Assembly (NCBI RefSeq): GCF_005938225.1
Contig: NZ_VCPC01000005.1
Location: forward strand, 62,001-126,000
Reading direction: 5' to 3'
Length of the DNA: 64,000 nt
Origin: Arenibacterium halophilum
GTDB lineage: Bacteria; Pseudomonadota; Alphaproteobacteria; Rhodobacterales; Rhodobacteraceae
The notes beneath the pieces were generated by a model. That model did not search any database, had not been told where the DNA came from, and saw only the letters and a program-made list of their open reading frames with translations. Both the position numbers and the translations under genes were made by a program. Shown here piece by piece: positions 17,154 through 25,297 of this stretch. Each line of letters begins with the position of its first letter. Position 1 is the first letter of the stretch.

Positions 17154-17164
17154 TCGTCTGACGA
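17154..17164. promoter_or_regulatory. Candidate GntR operator between the FadJ-like and SDR genes
   Basis: TCGTCTGACGA is a perfect 5-1-5 palindrome in the 235-bp divergent promoter region, next to the AT-rich stretch ATATTGCACTTAAATTAG. The same word is found upstream of dctP and of the acyl-CoA dehydrogenase gene. The yGTC-N-GACr form fits the FCD-GntR regulator encoded about 1.2 kb away. Confidence 0.6.
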
Positions 17165-17271
17165 TATTGCACTTAAATTAGAGATGTTCCATACCCCTTC
17201 AGAACATTTGCTGGCTTTGGCGTGCGTTTCGCCTGCCTGTCGGATGGCGACCACGGACGGGAAGGAACAAC

Positions 17272-18153
17272 ATGACCGACGGACGGACATTGAAGGGGAA
17301 AACCCTATTTATCACGGGCGGGTCGCGCGGGATCGGGCTGGCGATTGCGCTGCGCGCGGCGCAGGACGGCGCCAATGTCGCAATCGCCGCCAAGACGGCA
17401 GAGCCACACCCCACGCTGCCCGGAACGATCTACACCGCCGCGAATGAGATCGAGAAAGCGGGCGGCCGGGCGCTTGCGTGCCTGTGCGATGTACGCGACG
17501 ACGCCTCGGTGGCCGACGCGGTGGCCCGCACCGCCGACACGTTCGGCGGGATCGACATCTGCATCAACAACGCCAGCGCGCTCAACCTGTCTGGCACGCT
17601 TGCGCTGGATATGAAGCGGTTCGATCTGATGCATCAGATCAACACGCGCGGCACGTTCCTTGTGTCGAAGATCTGCATCCCGCACCTGAAGAAGGCCGCA
17701 AACCCGCATATTCTGACATTGGCGCCACCGCTGGACATGCAGGCCAGATGGTTCCGCGATCATGCGGCCTACACCATGTCGAAATTCGGAATGTCGATGA
17801 CCGTTCTGGGTATGAGCGCCGAATTCGCTGGCGAGGGTATCGGGGTAAACGCCCTCTGGCCTATGACAACAATCGATACGGCTGTCGTGCGGAACCTGCT
17901 GGGTGGCGACGAACTGGGTGCGCGAAGCCGCAAACCCGAGATCATGGCAGATGCCGCATGGGCTGTTCTCACTCGTCCGGCCCGCGACTGCTCGGGCAAT
18001 TTCTTTATCGATGAAGAAGTGCTGCGCGATGAAGGTGTGGCCGACTTTGGCCGATACGCCCACGATGATAGCGCGCCGCTCGCCCGCGATATGTTTGTGC
18101 CAGATGCGACGGCGGCCAACAGCATCGCCAAGCTGCAAGACACGCTCGACTGA
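17272..18153 (+). CDS. HSDL2-like SDR-family protein with an altered catalytic serine
   Basis: A 293-residue short-chain dehydrogenase. TGGSRGIG (residues 15-22) binds the nucleotide. AAKTAEPHPTLPGTIYTAA and YTMSKFGMSMTVLGM are hallmarks of the HSDL2 (hydroxysteroid dehydrogenase-like 2) branch, which is linked to fatty-acid metabolism. Tyr167 and Lys171 are present, but the position normally holding the catalytic Ser reads Ala (HILTLAPPLDM, about residue 151). AAGGA precedes the ATG. It is the only structural gene of the island's beta-oxidation part read to the right, and shares its promoter region with the FadJ-like operon. Confidence 0.85.
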   Translation: MTDGRTLKGKTLFITGGSRGIGLAIALRAAQDGANVAIAAKTAEPHPTLPGTIYTAANEIEKAGGRALACLCDVRDDASVADAVARTADTFGGIDICINNASALNLSGTLALDMKRFDLMHQINTRGTFLVSKICIPHLKKAANPHILTLAPPLDMQARWFRDHAAYTMSKFGMSMTVLGMSAEFAGEGIGVNALWPMTTIDTAVVRNLLGGDELGARSRKPEIMADAAWAVLTRPARDCSGNFFIDEEVLRDEGVADFGRYAHDDSAPLARDMFVPDATAANSIAKLQDTLD

Positions 18154-18329
18154 CTTAAAGTTCCGCTTTGCGCCAAGGTGGCTGGCGCTGCCCTGAGTAT
18201 GAAATCCGGTCCGCGTATACTTGCCGCCATCCGCTTGGGAGTGTCGATATGGTCCAGACAGGCTCTGGCCCTGCGCCACATCCGATAGCGCCGAACAACC
18301 GACAGTTTCCGCCGGATCGGCAGCGCGGA

Positions 18330-18977
18330 TCAGGACGGCCCCAGCCGCTCGATCATCGCGCGGACATGGGCTTTGGCATGGGTTTCCGCGGCATCCGCAT
18401 CGCCGTCAAAGATGGCTTCGGCAATCCTTGCGTAAGACGCGGCGCGTTGCTCGGGAGTCATGACCAGCTTGTTGCGCACCAGATGCACGTGGAGATTGCC
18501 CAGCGTCGTCTCGAGCACGCGACTCCCTGCAATCCGCGCCAGTGTGCGGTGAAACCGGTTTCGCGCAAGGATAACCTCGAACCGATCAATCCCAGAGGAG
18601 GCGCGCGTTACCGCCTCAAGCGCGTCGCGAAGATCGTTTCGGGCCGTTCCCTCGCCGATCTTGCCTGCAGCCTGACGCGCCGCAAGCCCGACAAGCAGCT
18701 CGGCAATCAGCAGGATGTTCCGCGCCTCTTCCTCGCTTACGGTCATGATGCGCGCGCCGTGATAGTGGCGTGTTTCCACAACGCCTTGAGCCGCAAGGCG
18801 CTTGATGGCTTCGCGCACCGTCGAACGGCTGACTTCGTAGCGGGCGATCAGGTCGGGCTCGGCCAACCGCTGACCAGACACGTAGCGCCCTTCGTACAGG
18901 CCCCTCATTATGTCGCGCACGATCGTATCTGCGGCGCCAGAGGTTGCTTTTTCGTCTTCGTGTGCCACCTGTGTCAT
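18330..18977 (-). CDS. GntR-family transcriptional regulator, FCD domain
   Basis: A 215-residue FCD-type GntR regulator. The N-terminal winged helix includes GQRLAEPDLIARYEVSRSTVREAIKRLAAQGVVETRHYHGARI. The C-terminal helical domain has the usual metal-ligand histidines (RNRFHRTLARIAG, LHVHLVR, ETHAKAHVRAM). I chose the ATG giving MTQVAHEDE; a TTG five codons upstream is possible and neither has a strong ribosome site. FCD regulators bind small acids and recognise palindromes of the type found three times in this island, so it is the best candidate for the island's main regulator. It lies 108 bp after the acyl-CoA dehydrogenase gene and may be co-transcribed with it. Confidence 0.9.
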   Translation of the reverse strand: MTQVAHEDEKATSGAADTIVRDIMRGLYEGRYVSGQRLAEPDLIARYEVSRSTVREAIKRLAAQGVVETRHYHGARIMTVSEEEARNILLIAELLVGLAARQAAGKIGEGTARNDLRDALEAVTRASSGIDRFEVILARNRFHRTLARIAGSRVLETTLGNLHVHLVRNKLVMTPEQRAASYARIAEAIFDGDADAAETHAKAHVRAMIERLGPS

Positions 18978-19085
18978 GTTCCAAAGTACCAATGAATGCG
19001 CCGCGCCGAGACTAGGTCAACGCCTGCACGCTGTCCATATGTCGGGCCATTCGCCCGGCCACATGCAGGAGCGGCGCATTTGGTT

Positions 19086-20360
19086 CTAGGACTTCGGGCC
19101 AAGCGCCACGGCACTCAGCGCTGGGGCCCAGTCCACGCCTGGGGCATTGCTGTTCCTTGACGCTTGCCGCTTGTATTCAAGGCGGGCGATCTGGTCGCGA
19201 TGCACTTCGTCGGGTCCGTCTGCAAGACGCAGCAGCCGCGCCGTCGCATAGGCGGCGGCGAGCCCGAAATCGTTGCTGGTTCCGCCCCCTCCGAACAGCT
19301 GGATGGCCCAATCGATCACCTTGCAGGCCATGTTTGGCACGGCAACCTTGATCATCGCGATTTCACTGCGCGCTTCTTTGTTGCCCACCGTATCCATCAT
19401 ATGCGCCGCGCGCAGCGTCAGAAGCCGCGATTGCTCGATCAGGATGCGGGATTCCGCGATCCGTTCGCGTGTGACCGATTGCTCGGAGAGCGGCTTGCCG
19501 AAGGCGACGCGATCTGCGGCCCGGACCACCATTTTCTCGAGCGTTCGTTCTGCAAGGCCGATCAGCCTCATGCAGTGGTGGATCCGTCCGGGCCCAAGCC
19601 GGCCCTGGGCAATCTCGAAACCGCGCCCTTCGCCCAGAAGCATGTTCTCGACGGGCACCCGCACATTCTCGAATGTCACCTCGGCGGCGCGATCGGGCAC
19701 GCCATAGAACCCGAACACGGGGATGGACCGCTTTACGGTCACGCCCGGGGTGTCCTTCGGCACCAGTATCATCGACTGCTGGCGATAGGTCTCGGCTTCG
19801 GGGTCGGTCTTACCCATGAAAATGATGATCTTGCAGCGCGGATCGGTCGCCCCGGTCGTGTACCATTTCCGGCCGTTGATCACGTAGTCAGACCCGTCGC
19901 GGACAATGGAGCTTTCGATATTGCGTGCATCGGACGACGCGACCGCAGGCTCTGTCATCGCGAAGGATGATCGGATTTCACCCCGCAACAAAGGCTCGAG
20001 CCATGCCGCCTTCTGTTCTTCGGTGCCATAGCGTTCGATCGTCTCCATGTTGCCGGTGTCAGGTGCCGAGCAATTGAACACTTCGGGGGCAAGATGGCTG
20101 CGACCCATGATTTCGCACAGCGGAGAATATTCGATGTTCTTCAGCCCGGCCCCGCGGTGCGAGTCCGGCAAGAAAAGGTTCCAAAGGCCCTGTTCCCGCG
20201 CTTTCACCTTCAGCTCTTCAACAACCGGTTGCACGCCCCATGGCCCGATCTCTTCGGACTCGCGATAAAACCGCGCTTCGTTCGGGTAGATATGGGTCTC
20301 CATGAACTCGGTCAGCTCGGCTTCGAGGCGAAGTGTCTTTTCGGATTTTTCGGGGATCAT
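19086..20360 (-). CDS. Acyl-CoA dehydrogenase, ACAD10/11 type
   Basis: A 424-residue FAD acyl-CoA dehydrogenase. [58 protein letters not shown] and [13 protein letters not shown] closely match the dehydrogenase domain of animal ACAD11 as I remember it. In ACAD10/11 and in LvaC this domain works with a kinase domain to convert 4-hydroxyacyl-CoA, through a 4-phospho intermediate, to an enoyl-CoA. The matching kinase is encoded in the neighbouring operon. Its promoter region holds a TCGTCTGACGA palindrome. Ordinary acyl-CoA dehydrogenation is the alternative function. Confidence 0.9.
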   Translation of the reverse strand: MIPEKSEKTLRLEAELTEFMETHIYPNEARFYRESEEIGPWGVQPVVEELKVKAREQGLWNLFLPDSHRGAGLKNIEYSPLCEIMGRSHLAPEVFNCSAPDTGNMETIERYGTEEQKAAWLEPLLRGEIRSSFAMTEPAVASSDARNIESSIVRDGSDYVINGRKWYTTGATDPRCKIIIFMGKTDPEAETYRQQSMILVPKDTPGVTVKRSIPVFGFYGVPDRAAEVTFENVRVPVENMLLGEGRGFEIAQGRLGPGRIHHCMRLIGLAERTLEKMVVRAADRVAFGKPLSEQSVTRERIAESRILIEQSRLLTLRAAHMMDTVGNKEARSEIAMIKVAVPNMACKVIDWAIQLFGGGGTSNDFGLAAAYATARLLRLADGPDEVHRDQIARLEYKRQASRNSNAPGVDWAPALSAVALGPKS

Positions 20361-20817
20361 CGATGGCTTCCTGCTGTTGTATGGCGAAAGACATACCGCG
20401 CAGACGGCTGAATAACAATATCGTCTGACGAAAAATCGGGCATGTCGTTTTTCTGGGCACTAGATGACTGACACCTGAGGGTGCGACCAGAACACCAGGG
20501 CTTGACCGGCTTCATGGCTTTTCCGCCATGAGCAACCGCTTGCACGGAAAGGAACAGCTTTGAGGCGTGGGTTCATCCGTCAGCGGCTTTGGCAACATCG
20601 ACAAGCATTTCAAAAACGGTGCTATTCCAATATGTTTCACTGGATCAAAGGGCGGTTCCCGCCTATGCTTTTGCCTTGGCGGGTCAGGTAACGGGCGTGC
20701 AAATGTTAATCTGGCATGCCTGTGACAGCCGGGGCCCACTGCGCGCCAGACCGCCGGTGCGATCAAAAATGGGTCGCCACCATATGACTGAATCCCGGAC
20801 AGCGATGGGAGAATACG
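20361..20817. promoter_or_regulatory. 457-bp divergent intergenic region with a GntR-type palindrome
   Basis: No convincing gene lies here; the short open frames lack family features. On the side of the acyl-CoA dehydrogenase gene, TCGTCTGACGA at 20421-20431 sits in an AT-rich stretch (ATAACAATA, AAAAATCG), about 60 bp from the start codon. This is the third copy of the island's palindrome. The part nearer the IclR gene contains no motif I could recognise. Confidence 0.6.
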
Positions 20818-21600
20818 ATGTCAGCCGAGAACAATCACGGCCTCAAGTCTCTCGACGCGGCCCTTAGCGTTCTCAATCATCTGGCTTCTCTCAACGGACC
20901 GACCACCCTTTCGGAAATTGCCCGGGCACATGACATGCCAGCCAGCAAGGTCCACCGCTATCTGGCGTCCTTCGTTTCCGCCGGGCTGGTTCAACAACAA
21001 GGCCGGTCCGGGCGCTATGACCTGGGCCCGGCCGCATCGCAGATGGGGCTTGCAGCGCTTGCGCGGAACGACTTTGTGAATTCCGCGTCCGAGGGCCTGC
21101 CCGACCTGTCCGCCGAAACCGGGGTGACCGTTCTTCTTGCTGTCTGGGCCAACAATGGCGCAACCGTCGTGCGCTGGGAACGTGGTGCCTCGCCGACCGA
21201 TACATCCATGGGTCTGGGAACAACCCTGCCGCTGCTCAACTCGGCGACGGGGCGCGTGTTTCTGGCCTGGGGGCCACCACGCGCCATCGCGCCCGCACGC
21301 GACAGCCAGATCAGGCGCCTGAGCCGTCAACCCGACGTTTTGCAGGATGTCGAACCAACAAAGGCCAGCGTTGCAGCCTTGGCCGAGCGCATTCGGCAGC
21401 AGGGGTTCGCCACCGTCGAGGGGCGGTTCATTCCCGGCCTGATCGCTGTCAGCGCGCCGATCCTTGATTGGCAGGGCGAGGCGCAAGCCGCGATCACGCT
21501 CGTCGGGACCGACCCCGAGATGATGGCACCCGAGTGCCCTCAGGTCCGATTGCTGACAGCCTATTGCGCCGAGAAATCCGTGGTTCGCGCCGCAGGCTAA
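20818..21600 (+). CDS. IclR-family transcriptional regulator
   Basis: A 260-residue IclR-type regulator. The N-terminal winged helix (GPTTLSEIARAHDMPASKVHRYLASFVSAGLVQQ) is followed by the effector-binding domain with GTTLPLLNSATGRVFLAW and a C-terminal VSAPILDWQGEAQAAITLVG. GGGAGAA lies 4 bases before the ATG. It is divergent from the acyl-CoA dehydrogenase gene across 457 bp and convergent with the LysR gene. It may be a second-level regulator of the beta-oxidation part of the island; its effector is unknown. Confidence 0.9.
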   Translation: MSAENNHGLKSLDAALSVLNHLASLNGPTTLSEIARAHDMPASKVHRYLASFVSAGLVQQQGRSGRYDLGPAASQMGLAALARNDFVNSASEGLPDLSAETGVTVLLAVWANNGATVVRWERGASPTDTSMGLGTTLPLLNSATGRVFLAWGPPRAIAPARDSQIRRLSRQPDVLQDVEPTKASVAALAERIRQQGFATVEGRFIPGLIAVSAPILDWQGEAQAAITLVGTDPEMMAPECPQVRLLTAYCAEKSVVRAAG

Positions 21601-21749
21601 GGTCTGGCCAGCGCGGAATGGCAGACGAAGGCGTTTGGCGGCTTCAGCAGGTTTGCAGGCGTCTTGCGGGTTTCAAATCTAATCGCTTCACCTCAGGGCA
21701 ATTGCGTCAGGTCCGTTGGCTGTGGGCCCGACACCTTCATGAACAAGTC

Positions 21750-22646
21750 TCATGATTGCGACGCTTTCAACCGTTCAATCAGGAGGCGCAGGGCAGAGCT
21801 GAGATTCCGGCGCCCCATGTAGCAGAGGTGGTAGCCGTCGAACCGAGGGCAAAACTCTGCCAAAACGCGCCGCAAGCGGCCACTATCAAGATCCGCGCGC
21901 ACTTCGGGCAGCGGCAGATAACCGAACCCGTGACCCGCACGCGCCGCGGTCAGCACATGGCCGGGGTCGTTCAGTATGAAGGGGCCGGACAGTTTCTTGA
22001 CCACGTCTTCGCCGTCGATCTCGAATTCCCAGTCATAGACCGGCCCGTCCGAACGGTGGCGCATCAGGATGCAATCGTGCTCTTCAAGCGCGTCGGGGTG
22101 GTCAGGGGTTCCGCGGCGGGCCAAATACTCGGGGCTGGCCACCGCCGCCATTTCGAGCTGCGGCCCGACAGGTACCGCGATCATGTCGGGGCTCAGGTGT
22201 TCTCCCAGCCGAATTGCGCAATCGAACCGGTCCTCGGCAAGGTCCGACAACCGACCCTCGCTGCTGATCTCAATCCGCACGTCCGGGTAGTCGCGCACCA
22301 GCTGAGACACCACGGGCCACAGGATATCGCGCGTGGCCGGCGCGCTTGAAGTCACCCGCACCAACCCCGAAGGCCGTTCGCCCAGGGTGCGGATCTCTTC
22401 GATGCGGTTGCCCAGCTGCTGAAAACTGGGCCGCAGCGCCGCAAGTAGCTGTTCGCCAGCGTCCGTCGCCGTGACCTTCCGCGCACTGCGGTTCAGCAGG
22501 CGCACACCGATCTTGTCTTCCAGGCGCCGGATGGTATGGCTCACAGCGGATTGCGAAATGCCCAGACGATGCCCGGCGCGGGTGAAATTGCCCTCTTCGG
22601 TGACCGCCAGAAGGGTCGAAAGATCGCCAAGCATGTCACGATCCAT
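21750..22646 (-). CDS. LysR-family transcriptional regulator
   Basis: A 298-residue LysR regulator. The N-terminal HTH reads LLAVTEEGNFTRAGHRLGISQSAVSHTIRRLEDKIGVRLLNRSARKVTATDAGEQLL, followed by a periplasmic-binding-protein-like effector domain (VRVTSSAPATRDILWP onward). It resembles the large group acting next to small oxidoreductase or hydrolase operons. AGGAGA precedes the chosen ATG; a longer upstream frame is not LysR-like. It is divergent from a four-gene hydrolase-cupin operon, with a T-N11-A dyad between, the usual LysR arrangement. Confidence 0.92.
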   Translation of the reverse strand: MDRDMLGDLSTLLAVTEEGNFTRAGHRLGISQSAVSHTIRRLEDKIGVRLLNRSARKVTATDAGEQLLAALRPSFQQLGNRIEEIRTLGERPSGLVRVTSSAPATRDILWPVVSQLVRDYPDVRIEISSEGRLSDLAEDRFDCAIRLGEHLSPDMIAVPVGPQLEMAAVASPEYLARRGTPDHPDALEEHDCILMRHRSDGPVYDWEFEIDGEDVVKKLSGPFILNDPGHVLTAARAGHGFGYLPLPEVRADLDSGRLRRVLAEFCPRFDGYHLCYMGRRNLSSALRLLIERLKASQS

Positions 22647-22719
22647 GATTTCTGTCTCCTTTACCTGCGCATGCATGGCGCCTGCTGACCGGCGATGCAA
22701 AGGGAAATCACGGCCCAAC

Positions 22720-22736
22720 CATGAATTCAGTTCATG
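22720..22736. promoter_or_regulatory. LysR-type T-N11-A box
   Basis: CATGAATTCAGTTCATG has perfect 6-bp arms around a 5-nt centre and contains T-N11-A (22722 to 22734). It lies 73 bp from the lysR start and 88 bp from the divergent hydrolase start, where a LysR protein would bind to control both. Confidence 0.65.
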
Positions 22737-22824
22737 ACCGCAATAAGCCGAGGCGGCCTTATCGCACCCCCTCGCGCGCTCCAGATACAACGGCAGAGAC
22801 AAAACCAACACTGGAGTGACCCAG

Positions 22825-23901
22825 ATGACCACCACAACCGATCCTGAAAACCGCGGCCGCCGCGACCTTCTGCTGAGTGCCGGACTGGGCGCCGCCGCGC
22901 TTGGCGTCGCAACGCTGACCGCCGAGGCCGTTCTTGCCCAGACCACGTCAGAGTGGGACAAGACTTTTCCGAAAAGCGACCGCGTCGACCACGAAAAGGT
23001 CAGCTTTACCAACCGTTACGGTATCTCGCTGGTAGGCGATCTTTACCTTCCGAAAGATCGTGACGGCGCCGCGTTGCCCGCCCTTGCTGTCGCCGGCCCC
23101 TTCGGCGCGGTGAAAGAGCAGGCAGCCGGGCTTTACGCCCAGGAAATGGCAGAACGCGGTTTTGCGGCGCTGGCCTTTGACCCGTCATTCATCGGTGAAA
23201 GCGGCGGCACCCCGCGCTTTGTCGCCTCGCCCGACATCAACACCGAAGATTTCATGGCCGCGATCGATTTCCTTGGCTTGAACGACGCCGTCGATCGTGA
23301 CCGCATCGGCATGATCGGCATCTGCGGCTTTGGCGGCATGGCGCTGAACGCAGCCGCCCCCGACAAGCGGGTGAAAGCGGTAGCCGTGACGTCGATGTAC
23401 GACATGAGCCGGGTGATCGCAAAAGGCTACAACGATTCGATGACCGACGCGCAGCGTAACGAGTTGTTGACCTCGATCAGCCAACAGCGTTGGGAAGATG
23501 CGGCCTCGGACGATGCGCCGAAACTGGCGGGCGGCCTGCCCGACACGCTCGACGGCATCGATAACCCCGTGATCGCCATGTACCACGCCTACTACAAGAC
23601 GGATCGCGGCTATCACCCGCGCTCGGTGAACTCGAACGGGGGCTGGAACGTGACCTCGGCCATGTCGTTCATGAACATGCCGCAGCTGACCTATATCCAC
23701 GAAATCTCGCCCCGTCCGGCGCTGATCATCGCAGGTTCCGAAGCGCATTCGCGCTACTTCAGCGAAGATGCCTATGCGGCGGCGGCTGATCCCAAGGAAC
23801 TGGTGATCATCGACGGTGCCGATCACTGCGATCTTTACGATCAGAAGGACATCATTCCCTTCGACCGCCTGCAGACCTTCTTCGAAGGTCACCTGGCGTA
23901 A
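22825..23901 (+). CDS. Exported alpha/beta hydrolase with Tat-type signal and Cys nucleophile
   Basis: A 358-residue alpha/beta hydrolase of the dienelactone-hydrolase-like group. The N-terminus has twin arginines (GRRDLLLSAG) before a hydrophobic stretch ending AVLAQ, a Tat-type export signal. The nucleophile elbow reads GICGFGG, so the nucleophile is probably Cys as in dienelactone hydrolase. The acid/His part is in LVIIDGADHCDLYDQ. GGAG lies 8 bases before the ATG; a GTG nine bases upstream is less likely. It leads a four-gene operon with two cupins and a CMD-fold protein. The substrate is unknown. Confidence 0.85.
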   Translation: MTTTTDPENRGRRDLLLSAGLGAAALGVATLTAEAVLAQTTSEWDKTFPKSDRVDHEKVSFTNRYGISLVGDLYLPKDRDGAALPALAVAGPFGAVKEQAAGLYAQEMAERGFAALAFDPSFIGESGGTPRFVASPDINTEDFMAAIDFLGLNDAVDRDRIGMIGICGFGGMALNAAAPDKRVKAVAVTSMYDMSRVIAKGYNDSMTDAQRNELLTSISQQRWEDAASDDAPKLAGGLPDTLDGIDNPVIAMYHAYYKTDRGYHPRSVNSNGGWNVTSAMSFMNMPQLTYIHEISPRPALIIAGSEAHSRYFSEDAYAAAADPKELVIIDGADHCDLYDQKDIIPFDRLQTFFEGHLA

Positions 23902-23966
23902 GGCCCGGACCTGCCCCGCCTCATGGTCGGGGCAGTCCAAAACCATCAACAGACGGAGACGATACG

Positions 23967-24422
23967 ATGAAACTTGCATTCGCAGCGCTTGCGCTGGCGC
24001 TTACCACGCCCGCCGCCTTCGCCCAGCAGATGGAACACACAACGCAACTTGACCGGGGCGGCCAGATCGGCAGTGCTGAAACATTCACCGGAACGGTATT
24101 TGTTGCGCCGGTCTTCGGACCGGAAATGAACGCGGTCAGCGCCGGAGAAGTGACGTTCATGCCCGGCGCGCGCTCGGCGTGGCACACCCACCCGGTCGGC
24201 CAGTACCTTGTCGTGACCGCGGGGACAGGCTGGTACCAGGAAGAAGGCCAGCCCAAACAGGTGATGCGCACCGGTGATGTGGTCTTTGCGCCTGCTGGCG
24301 TGAACCACTGGCACGGCGCAACCGCCACCACCTCGGTCACGCATTACGCCATTCAAGCCGTTGAAGACGGCTCTGCCGTGACCTGGGGCGAACAGGTGTC
24401 CGACGAAGATTACGGAAACTGA
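23967..24422 (+). CDS. Exported cupin-domain protein
   Basis: A 151-residue single-domain cupin behind a Sec signal peptide (MKLAFAALALALTTPAAFAQ). The metal motifs are WHTHPVGQYLVVTAG and VNHWHGATATTSVTHYAI. It resembles the small cupins annotated as mandelonitrile-lyase-like. It is paired with a homologous cytosolic cupin two genes downstream, which lacks the signal. The operon context with an exported hydrolase and exported CMD protein suggests chemistry in the periplasm, possibly on a small oxidised ring compound; this is inference. Confidence 0.85.
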   Translation: MKLAFAALALALTTPAAFAQQMEHTTQLDRGGQIGSAETFTGTVFVAPVFGPEMNAVSAGEVTFMPGARSAWHTHPVGQYLVVTAGTGWYQEEGQPKQVMRTGDVVFAPAGVNHWHGATATTSVTHYAIQAVEDGSAVTWGEQVSDEDYGN

Positions 24423-24485
24423 GCCCGCTCGCCACGCGGGGCCGGCGTGATCGGCCTCGCGACGCATCCCCTTAAGGAGACCCAG

Positions 24486-25247
24486 ATGAAAACCCGCATT
24501 CTTGCAACCGCCTTCGCCCTTGCCGGCAGCGCCGCTTCGGCGCAGGACCTGTCCGCCACCTTGCCCGACTCGGTTGGCGCTGTGGCCCCGGCACTGTCTG
24601 CCTATGCCACCGACGATCTTTTCGCGTCGGTCTGGGCAGATGAAACGCTGTCCGTCCGCGACCGTGCGCTGGTGACATTCGCGGCGCTGGTGACGCGCCA
24701 CGAAGCAGGCAACCTTGCCACGCACACCGAACTTGCGCTGGATGCAGGCGTAACGCCCGCAGAACTGTCGGAAACCATTACCCACCTTGCCTTCTACACA
24801 GGCTGGGGCAATGCCACCGCCGCAGCCGAAGCCATGGCGCCGGTTTATGAAGCGCGGGGCGTAACAGCGGAAGATCTGCCAGCGCTCGACCCCGACCTGC
24901 TGCCTCTGAACGAAGAGGCCGAGGCGGCGCGGGAAGAGACCGTTCAAAGCAACTATGCCAACGTCAGCCCCGGTGTCGTCGACACCACCCGCGACATCCT
25001 GTTCCTTGATCTCTGGCTGCGCCCGGCGCTCGAACCGCGCGACCGCAGCCTAGTGACTGTCGCCGCGCTGATCGCAGCAGGCCAGCCCGAGCAGATGACC
25101 TTTCACCTCAACCGGGCGATGGACAACGGGCTGACACAGGACGAAGCCGGCGCGATGCTGTCGCATCTTGCCTTCTACGCAGGCTGGCCCAGAGTCTTTT
25201 CTGCAATGCCTGTCGCGCGCGAGGTATTCGAGAACCGCGCCGAATAA
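24486..25247 (+). CDS. Exported tandem carboxymuconolactone-decarboxylase-fold protein
   Basis: A 253-residue protein with a Sec signal ([20 protein letters not shown]) and two CMD repeats. The first reads [49 protein letters not shown], the second [15 protein letters not shown]...[10 protein letters not shown]. The AhpD-type redox CxxC is missing from both repeats, so peroxidase activity is unlikely. True PcaC is a single cytosolic domain, so that name should not be transferred. AAGGAGA precedes the ATG. Cupins on both sides are its probable functional partners. Confidence 0.85.
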   Translation: MKTRILATAFALAGSAASAQDLSATLPDSVGAVAPALSAYATDDLFASVWADETLSVRDRALVTFAALVTRHEAGNLATHTELALDAGVTPAELSETITHLAFYTGWGNATAAAEAMAPVYEARGVTAEDLPALDPDLLPLNEEAEAAREETVQSNYANVSPGVVDTTRDILFLDLWLRPALEPRDRSLVTVAALIAAGQPEQMTFHLNRAMDNGLTQDEAGAMLSHLAFYAGWPRVFSAMPVAREVFENRAE

Positions 25248-25253
25248 TCCATC

Positions 25254-25277
25254 GCGGCGCAGCTCCGGCTGCGCCGC
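25254..25277 (+). other. Stem-loop between the CMD protein and second cupin genes
   Basis: GCGGCGCAG and CTGCGCCGC form a 9-bp stem with a 6-nt loop in the 50-bp gap. No T-run follows. It could stabilise the upstream mRNA or reduce expression of the last gene. Confidence 0.5.
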
Positions 25278-25297
25278 CTCACCAAAGGAGACATCCA

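Noticed and set aside
24486-25247. Annotation as 4-carboxymuconolactone decarboxylase PcaC
   Set aside because: The protein has a signal peptide and two CMD repeats and lies away from protocatechuate genes, so only the fold is shared.
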